A DNA stretch of 64,000 nt, from assembly GCA_947069175.1 (NCBI GenBank), contig CAMTDV010000007.1:53210083-53274082 (forward strand), in the 5' to 3' direction. Positions 57,328 to 64,000 of the stretch are shown one piece after another. Numbering within the stretch: position 1 is the stretch's first letter; every line of letters starts with the position of its first letter. Source of the stretch: Scalesia atractyloides. Its lineage: Eukaryota > Streptophyta > Magnoliopsida > Asterales > Asteraceae. Position numbers and translations under genes: made by a program. The notes beneath the pieces are model-generated. The model made no database searches. It was not told the origin of the DNA and was given only the letters and a program-made list of their open reading frames with translations.

Positions 57328-60270
57328 GTCATGGCTCTCAAAATCAAAACTCCGAACAATTACTTGCCATATCTTGTGCAACACAGCAAGAATACGGACT
57401 TCCACCCAATCATTGACATCATCAATTCATCAAAATATCTCTACATCCTCACCGCCGACGCACCCATCTATGTTTCCACACTCAGAGAATTTTGGACAAA
57501 TGCAAAGTTGTCTTTGCAAAACAAAAAGCCTTTTCTTATTACCTCCAACGTTAATAGAGAACATGTGGAAAACACCTTAGAATCCATTTCCACTATGATA
57601 TAACAGGTATGGAAACTTACCCTAAAAATGACTTACATGTTGAGTTCATAGAAAGGGGCTACGAAGGTCGGATGGTGGGAGGAACACTTTTTAAATCAAA
57701 GTTCCCACCTTAAATGAAATTCTTTTTCCATACTCTCTTGGTTTGTCTCTCTACTAAAACCATGGCTTTTAATGAGATACCCCTAAAAACTTAGTTTCTA
57801 GTGTATGCTATTTTGAGAAATTCAATTCATAAGCTTTCCCATACATTGTTTCTTGATTTGGTAGCAAATTTGAGGGCAATCAAGAGAGGAACTAGCAATC
57901 CCTTTCTTATCTATCCAAGGCTGTTAAACTTTTACCTGAAAATTGTTTTAAGAAAATAAATTTTTGAAAAGGGTGAAGCATTACAAAGTAACAATCTTTC
58001 AAACAAAATTTTTACTCGCATGATAGCCAAAGGCCAAGAAAATGTAGTAAATGAAAACGTTTTAGAAAACCAAGCAATAGATGTTACAACATCTGTTGCT
58101 AAGCCCAATGCTCCTAGTGACCATGGTGCACATCCCAGCACTGTGGAACCCACACCATACACCTCCATAAAAACCATCTCTATTTCCTATCCCAAAATCC
58201 AAAATAAAACCATAAAAAGGGTATCTCTGGGGTTGAGATGCCAGATATCCCTATTGCAGGACAAAAGAAACAAACACAAACATATGAGGTTACTTTCTCA
58301 CAACAGATGCAAACATCTCTACCCATCCAAACTCATCACTCTTCCTCACAAAAGGTAAGTGTTGTAAGCACAGGGGACACACATCAAGGGGGAGATATAT
58401 CACTTGATTATCTCTTCTCAAGCCCCTCTCCAAGGGTTGTTTCTCCTTATACGCCTCCACCCACTTCAACATTCCATTCACCCTTACAAAAATTGCTTGA
58501 TGCAATTGATACATCTGGCTTGCATATACCTACTTCCTCTCAACAACAAATTAGAGAGAGTTCACTTCAACAAGTAACTAGGGCAAGTTTAGGTGTCATT
58601 GTTATCCCACAAGCAAAGGAGGCTACACTTCTTGTGTCCAAAAAGACACAAGTTGGTATTTCAAGTGGGGCAGCTACTATAACTGTTGAGACAACAGTCT
58701 TACAGTTAGACAGTGGTTATATCACTAAGACTCCCTTGAAGGCAACAATTGTTGAGACAATAGTCTTTTCACCAGTTGAAAGTCGCTAGTACCAAGAAAA
58801 AGGGGCACTTGGTCTAAAACCAAGTTTAACCACTTCTGGTGGGAATTCAGATGATCCTGTTACTTCAGGTGATGGATTAAACTATCAAGAATTAATGGAG
58901 AGGGTCACAAACTTAGAAACATATGTTGGAAAGATCAAGGATATGATGAAAATCCTGCTCAAAACCTCCACACTTAGACCTTCTAATGCAGTTATTGTAA
59001 AAGAAATATGGAAACATGTTCAACCTTACCTACATCTTCAAAAGCAAGCTGTAGAAGAAAGATATATGATGCAAGTAGAACTTATACGCCAAACAGTGGA
59101 TGTCAGGTATCAAGATACACATGCAGAAGTCAAAGCCATCAAAGGCTTTATCTTTGAAAACATTGGTCAAGCTCTCACTCTCCCTAATTATAATGATGCC
59201 AAAAGGGGGATGTAGAAGACTGCATGAGAAAGCTCCCACTTCTGGTCAAAAAGGATGGAAACAATGGATGCCATGTATTAAGATACACAGGCAGAAGTCA
59301 AAGCCATCAAAGACTTTATCTTTGAAAACACTAGTTAAGCTCTCACTTTCCATAAGTATGATGATGCCAAAAGGGGGAGGTAGAAGACTGCATGAAGAAG
59401 CTCCCACTTCTAGTAAAAAAGGTTGTAAAAAGGCATGATATTACTGCTCTTAAAAAGGCAAGAAAAGAAGAAATTGCCAAAGCAGTAGAAAAAGAAAAGA
59501 GGAAAGATACAAGGCAGGGAAATATGCAAATCACAGTGCAGTAGATCATCAATAGAAAAGAAATCCAAGACAACCAAAGTTCTTCAACAGAGGTTAGTCA
59601 AAGCACCGCCGCACCTATCGCACCCACTGTTCTACCTCACAACTCAAACCACTGCTCTCACCTCCGCTACTCAAATTACCACCACTTCCACTGCCAAAAC
59701 ATCTACTGCCACTTCAAAAGTGACAACAGAGGTTACAACTACTCAAACACCACCTTCACCATTACCATCTAATCCACCAAAGGACTTCTCCAAAAGAAAA
59801 CCAACCACACCACTTCAACAACCTTCACAAAAAATACAAAAATCACAAATCAGAACCAGGAGAACCAAATTTTATTGTCCAAGATGATGATAAAAAAACT
59901 CCTGATGCATCTCCTATCTAAACAACTACCACCATCACTACATCTCACATTACCACTGCCAATACTACTGTGCTTACCATTCCTTCACCTACCACACTTC
60001 CACCCAACATACTTGATCCATTGGAGTTAAGGCATGTCTCAAAAGAGATTAGGTCCTTCTACTCCAAAACTGGCATAAACAAAGTGATATTTTCTTGCCT
60101 TAAACGATATAAAATCCTAACAATGTATAACAGTACCTGGATTTAAAGCTCAAACAGACTGAAAATATTGTTGCTATCAAAAGCAATGGAAAGAGTGATA
60201 AAGAGGCACAGCAAATCATGTCTGCAGAATTCACCAATGTCAGATAATCATGTAATTTTTTTTTGTCTAA
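57328..60270 (+). pseudogene. Sirevirus envelope-like ORF remnant
   Basis: Corresponds to the extra ORF that sireviruses carry after pol, often called envelope-like though its role is unknown. Start MALKIKTPNNYLPYL (57328), then FHPIIDIINSSKYLYILTAD, PIYVSTLREFWTNAKLSL and, in other frames, a block like FPIHCFLDL. A long Ser/Thr/Pro-rich middle is open at 58238-58789 (SLDYLFSSPSPRVVSPYTPP). The coiled coil at 58895-59215 includes MERVTNLETYVGKIKDMMK. A Thr-rich stretch at 59600-60000 and DPLELRHVSKEIRSFYS near 60020 follow. No signal peptide or membrane segment is convincing. Several stops and frame changes; a 174-bp tandem duplication near 59092-59440. Confidence 0.65.
59092..59440 (+). repeat. 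Tandem duplication inside the envelope-like ORF
   Basis: atacacatgcagaagtcaaa (59116) recurs as atacacaggcagaagtcaaa (59283), and both copies go on to tgatgccaaaagggggat/gaggtagaagactgcatga and agctcccacttct. Unit about 170 bp. The copies differ by several substitutions, so the duplication is not very recent. Confidence 0.85.
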
Positions 60271-63045
60271 TGACTTGTAATAGTGAAAAGCGACAGTCGT
60301 TACAACACCCCAAGATGCTATTTGATACAGTCCTAAACTCCAAGACAAGATCAATACCGGACCAAGGTGCATTTTCTTGAACTCTCGTTTCCAACCACCG
60401 AGAATGGACTACTGCAGGGATGCGAAAGTGTGTATGCTGTATCTAGTATGCATTTACATCCACAATTTCTTCCATTTGCAGTTAATATGTTTCAACAAAG
60501 ACTCGAACAAGGGTTGATTCAATAAACCCTCGACCAAATTGTATTTTATGTAATGACTTGTAATTTTGAACAGCAAGTGCTTGTAGGCTTTATTTGTGTT
60601 TCATAGCTTAGCTTTTCTAAAAAATGGGCAATAATATTTATTGTTTTAAAACTTAAAAAAAAAATCAAGAATTCAACTTGAACATTTAAGGTTTCATACT
60701 TCTTTCTCTTATTTATATTCTACTTTGAGAACGGGTATAAGTAGTTCAGTGAGTTTGAATGAATTTGTGTAGCTGTAAACTTTAAATTTAAATTCCTTTT
60801 GTTTTATTTAAAATTTAAAATTAAATAAATTGTTGATAATAAAATTTACAACCCAAATAGTCTTTCGAGAAGATTTGGCCCAAAGTAGATGGTAAATATC
60901 TTGTAGAGTTGTATCATACTTCTTCTAGGCCTTTTGGGCTTTTTCTAGCATCAAGTTGGTTTTGTTCCCAAGTATCAAATACTCTTACGAGAAGATTTGG
61001 CCCAACGTAGATGGTAAATATTTTGCTGGTTTTGTTCACTTTTGTGAGAACCGTTTGTTTGTGTGTGTGTGGATTATTACTCTTTCGTTTAATGTAAACA
61101 AAGTTTAGTGACTAAGAGTAGATTTTTAATTTTGCAAAATATTTTTGAAAGTGAATATTACATAAAAACTAAATTAAAAGATAGACAACCACAACGTGCA
61201 AGAAATAAAAGAACACAAATATTTAAATGATTCGCTTGACCGATGTGATCAAGAACGTCCATGACAAGGATACTACCGAATTAATATTGCTTTGGTAACC
61301 AAAATTGGGGTGCATTATTAGAGAGTAAATCTTATTTTTCAACGCTTTATTCACAAAACGTTTTTATATAACCGAAATTTCACAAATAAAATTCGAATTT
61401 GAAGTCATCGATCTGTCTTTCAAATTTGTTAAACGAGTAGAAGCTAAAAGAATTGAAATACGTCAAGAGAATTGTAATTTGCTAATTGTGATACATTTAA
61501 TTAACAAACATGGTAAAAGTTGGTTTGTAAATTTGTTGAAAAAAAAAATTATAATAAGGAAAGGGTGTGGCAATAGTGAATACAGACAGAAGCGGAGAGG
61601 GTTAAGATGTTTTTATAATTATGTGAGGAGTATGAAGTCCAAAAAGAACATGTATTATCTGGGGCCGTCGAACGCCGTATACGTCGCAACAACTGATGCA
61701 GATTAGCTGTTAACCGCGTATAATGATAGCAAGTTGGTAATATCATCCACACCGTCGATTATCCCCTGCTCCACCATAATAACACGCCATCGAAGATTAA
61801 TCAAAATGGACGGACAGGATGAGTTGTCTTAGCTGTACTAAGAAAGACACATGGAATTCCCGTGTATCTCGTCCTCCCTAATCACGGGTCCTACGCGGTC
61901 GCTTTAGTTTAGGAGTTTATTGCTTGTTACGTTAAATTACATAAAAAGAAGTTATAAACGCATCCCATTTATTATTTTTATATAACAGAAGATTATAAAA
62001 ATCTATTTTTTAAAGCCTATAAAAGTTGTGGGTAGTCTTCGATTTGAACAGTGATTCAATTTCTGACGATAAGCTGAAAGTTTGTTTGATGTTGGTGAGA
62101 TCAGAAATATAGGATTTAGGGTTTTGAGGTGTTTGCATAAAAGACGAAGAGGAAGGAGTTCTTGAAAGGAACATTAGGGCTTTCTTTATTGTTGGATAAA
62201 AGGTTTTTAAAAAAAATTACATCTGATTTGATTTCTAAATATAAATATAAATTGAGATTTAAAAAAAAGATTAAATAAAATTATTATTTATAAATTAAAT
62301 AGATTTAAATAAAATATATAAAAATTGAAAGGGGTAATGTGTAGGGGTGCTAAACGGGTCAGAATGGAATAAAAAGAAACACGGCTATAGATGAGAAAAT
62401 AAACAACCCTAAGTCGTCAAGGTCCCATCACCATCACCATCATCAACAACTATATCGCCACGAGTCAGATAGGCCGACGATTCGTCTATCTAATTATCTC
62501 TCTTTTACAAAGGTATATGAGTTAAAATGGGAGATAGGGTAAAAGAGTAAGTTTTTATATCTAGGTTAAACAAGTGTAAATGTACAATGCATATGAAACC
62601 TATTTGATCAAGTTTAACATTGCATACACCAACTAAATAATTCTTCAAATAAATTATTTAATCTCCATTTACTTCATTGAAATAATAATATTATTAATTA
62701 TAATATTTTCCTTATATAAATATTTGTTGCGTTGTGAATGTCTATTTTACTCGGATTGGGTGGTGTATTATAAAGCTCTTAGGTCTTTATAATGCTAAAT
62801 TAGTGCCACGTAGGATTCATGTCACATAGGAGACTTTAAAACCCATCCTTTTAACTTGTATGGAATGATTTAAAGTCCATATCATGATTACTAATTATTT
62901 GTTGTTTTATTTTATATACCTTTTTATTTAAAACAAAATTAAAAAAATATATTAAACATAATTTAAATAAAACTAATAAAAATTACAATATACTTAAAAA
63001 GAAAAACTAAAAAGTTACTTAAAAAACTAAAAATCTACTAAAAAA
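60271..63045. other. No gene seen
   Basis: AT-rich. Contains a duplicated block (60866-60902 and 60987-61022: gagaagatttggcccaa followed by gtagatggtaaatat). Opposed short ORFs at 61479-61752 show no family motif. The section 61640-61920 is GC-richer (gccgtcgaacgccgtatacg) and could be a promoter region or a captured fragment, but nothing supports a call. Confidence 0.4.
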
Positions 63046-63992
63046 CTACATATATTTTGCTCGGATTTTTGCCTTGCGAGCTTTGAAAATGACTCGGTTC
63101 TCCTCCGATAGGTGGGAAAGATCTTTCTCGAGGAACTTGAAATCTTTCTCAATTTGTTTCTCCAATTTCATTTCGTGTTCCTTTTCCTTAATCGTCAAAA
63201 GCCGAGTGAGACTATCGTCAAACTCGTCCAACCTTGATGGGCCATCCAATGGTGTTGTCGAGGAGGTACCTCGTGCTCGTGATGCTGTCTTGCTTCTATC
63301 CCATTGGTCGTGGCAGCTCTTGAGATTACTCAAAATTCAATTTATCAACGTCGTCGTTTAAGTTAAAAGTAGAATGGACATTGGACGAGGATGGTTCGCT
63401 AGTCGTTGTTGATTTGGACCGTTTTAACCTATGGGCTGTTGGGTCAAACGGTGGTACAATATGCCACTTTGAAGATCTGCAAAAGAGCTCCCAAGAAGGT
63501 ATCATCGTAAACGTTGAGCCATGATGGATTCTATATTCGGTGTGGGCAATAGTCATGATGTCCACGTTGTTTGAACCGCTTCTTCTTGTGTGATTGTTGA
63601 CGAGGTTATTGTATATGTTGTTAAAGTTGTTGATCTTCCCACACATTGCGGTCCACTTGCCCGAAAACGAATCGGGTGAACGATATTCACCACGACCCAT
63701 TGTGGCGAAAAATTCTCACGTATACGCCTCCAAAAGACTAAAAGACGACTATATCTTAGTTGGTTGCTATAATTTGAAAATAAAAAATTGAAACTAGTAG
63801 CAACAAAATAAAAATAAAAAATAGTTTACTTTAAATATATTATATATATATATATGTAATGGATAAAAAATTAAAAAATAATCGGATGCTCCGACAAGTC
63901 GAGCCATGCTCATGCCAATGCTAGTTCTTCGTTAGGCGTCCGCCTCTCGTTCATTTTGGGAGTATGTTCGACATTCTCAGTCTTCTTATGCG
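63046..63992 (-). pseudogene. SANT/NAM-associated-domain gene, broken
   Basis: The kind of plant protein linked with PIF/Harbinger transposons (Myb/SANT head, NAM-associated C-terminus; often mislabelled glutathione S-transferase T3-like). Minus-strand pieces: RRTPNEELALA, stop, AWLDLSEHPII (about 63950-63880); after a probable intron ending at 63738, FWRRIREN; in another frame MGRGEYRSPDSFSGKWTAM (63700); KINNFNNIYNNLV; WELFCRSSKWH; and after a frame change near 63330 a charged coiled C-terminus KEHEMKLEKQIEKDFKFLEK to KARKAKIRAKY, stop at 63046. Stops, two or more frameshifts and no clear splice donor show it is dead. It runs toward the window edge, so its 5' end may lie outside. Confidence 0.65.
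63836..63855. repeat. (TA)n microsatellite
   Basis: TA run inside the probable intron of the SANT/NAM-associated pseudogene. Confidence 0.9.
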
Positions 63993-64000
63993 TCCACCTT

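Noticed and set aside
60271..60600. 3' LTR of the sirevirus relic
   Set aside because: No stretch here matches 53013-53702, although taatgacttgtaat recurs at 60267 and 60551.

Overview
The window is nuclear DNA of a flowering plant, very probably Asteraceae. It is AT-rich, its one recognisable host gene has a short GT-AG intron, and nearly everything else is decayed transposable elements of plant type (Ty3/gypsy Tekay, Tat and Athila; Ty1/copia Sirevirus; PIF/Harbinger; MITEs; SINEs). The family assignment is inference: the gag, integrase and envelope-like proteins resemble those I know from sunflower, lettuce and Tanacetum.

Layout. 1-4.96 kb: AT-rich DNA with two MITEs and a duplicated GGTACCG-rich repeat. 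5.15-6.35 kb: the only host gene, a COMT-type O-methyltransferase on the minus strand, two exons, with a one-base frameshift in exon 1. 7.1-9.85 kb: a minus-strand Tat-type gag remnant with its 5' LTR, followed by a decayed Harbinger transposase. 10.6-20.9 kb: gene-poor DNA with dispersed repeats, two SINE-like copies and LTR fragments. 21.0-27.2 kb: a rearranged Tat-type element in minus orientation: 3' LTR, an antisense (plus-strand) gypsy-type-transposon gene with its own TATA box and six small predicted introns, an integrase remnant, and a displaced piece of LTR. 28.7-36.05 kb: a dispersed repeat (R1), then a probable old LTR split by a 3.3 kb solo LTR that still has a perfect 5-bp target duplication. 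36.06-47.37 kb: a large Tekay-type chromovirus in minus orientation. Its LTRs (about 2.65 kb) each carry four tRNA-like modules, and the left LTR is followed by a second primer-binding site and about 0.5 kb of leader, the mark of a collapsed tandem. 47.6-49.0 kb: Athila-like remnant. 49.3-53.0 kb: second R1 copy, split by a compact non-autonomous LTR element that carries gag and protease only. 53.0-60.3 kb: a sirevirus relic with LTR, gag and envelope-like ORF but no pol. 60.3-63.0 kb: no gene seen. 63.05-63.99 kb: a broken SANT/NAM-associated-domain gene of the Harbinger-linked kind.

No retroelement coding region is intact. Apart from the methyltransferase the window is a record of nested insertion, unequal recombination and decay. 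The observations most worth following are the tRNA-like modules inside the Tekay LTRs, the intron-containing antisense gene in the Tat element, and the gag-protease element without reverse transcriptase.
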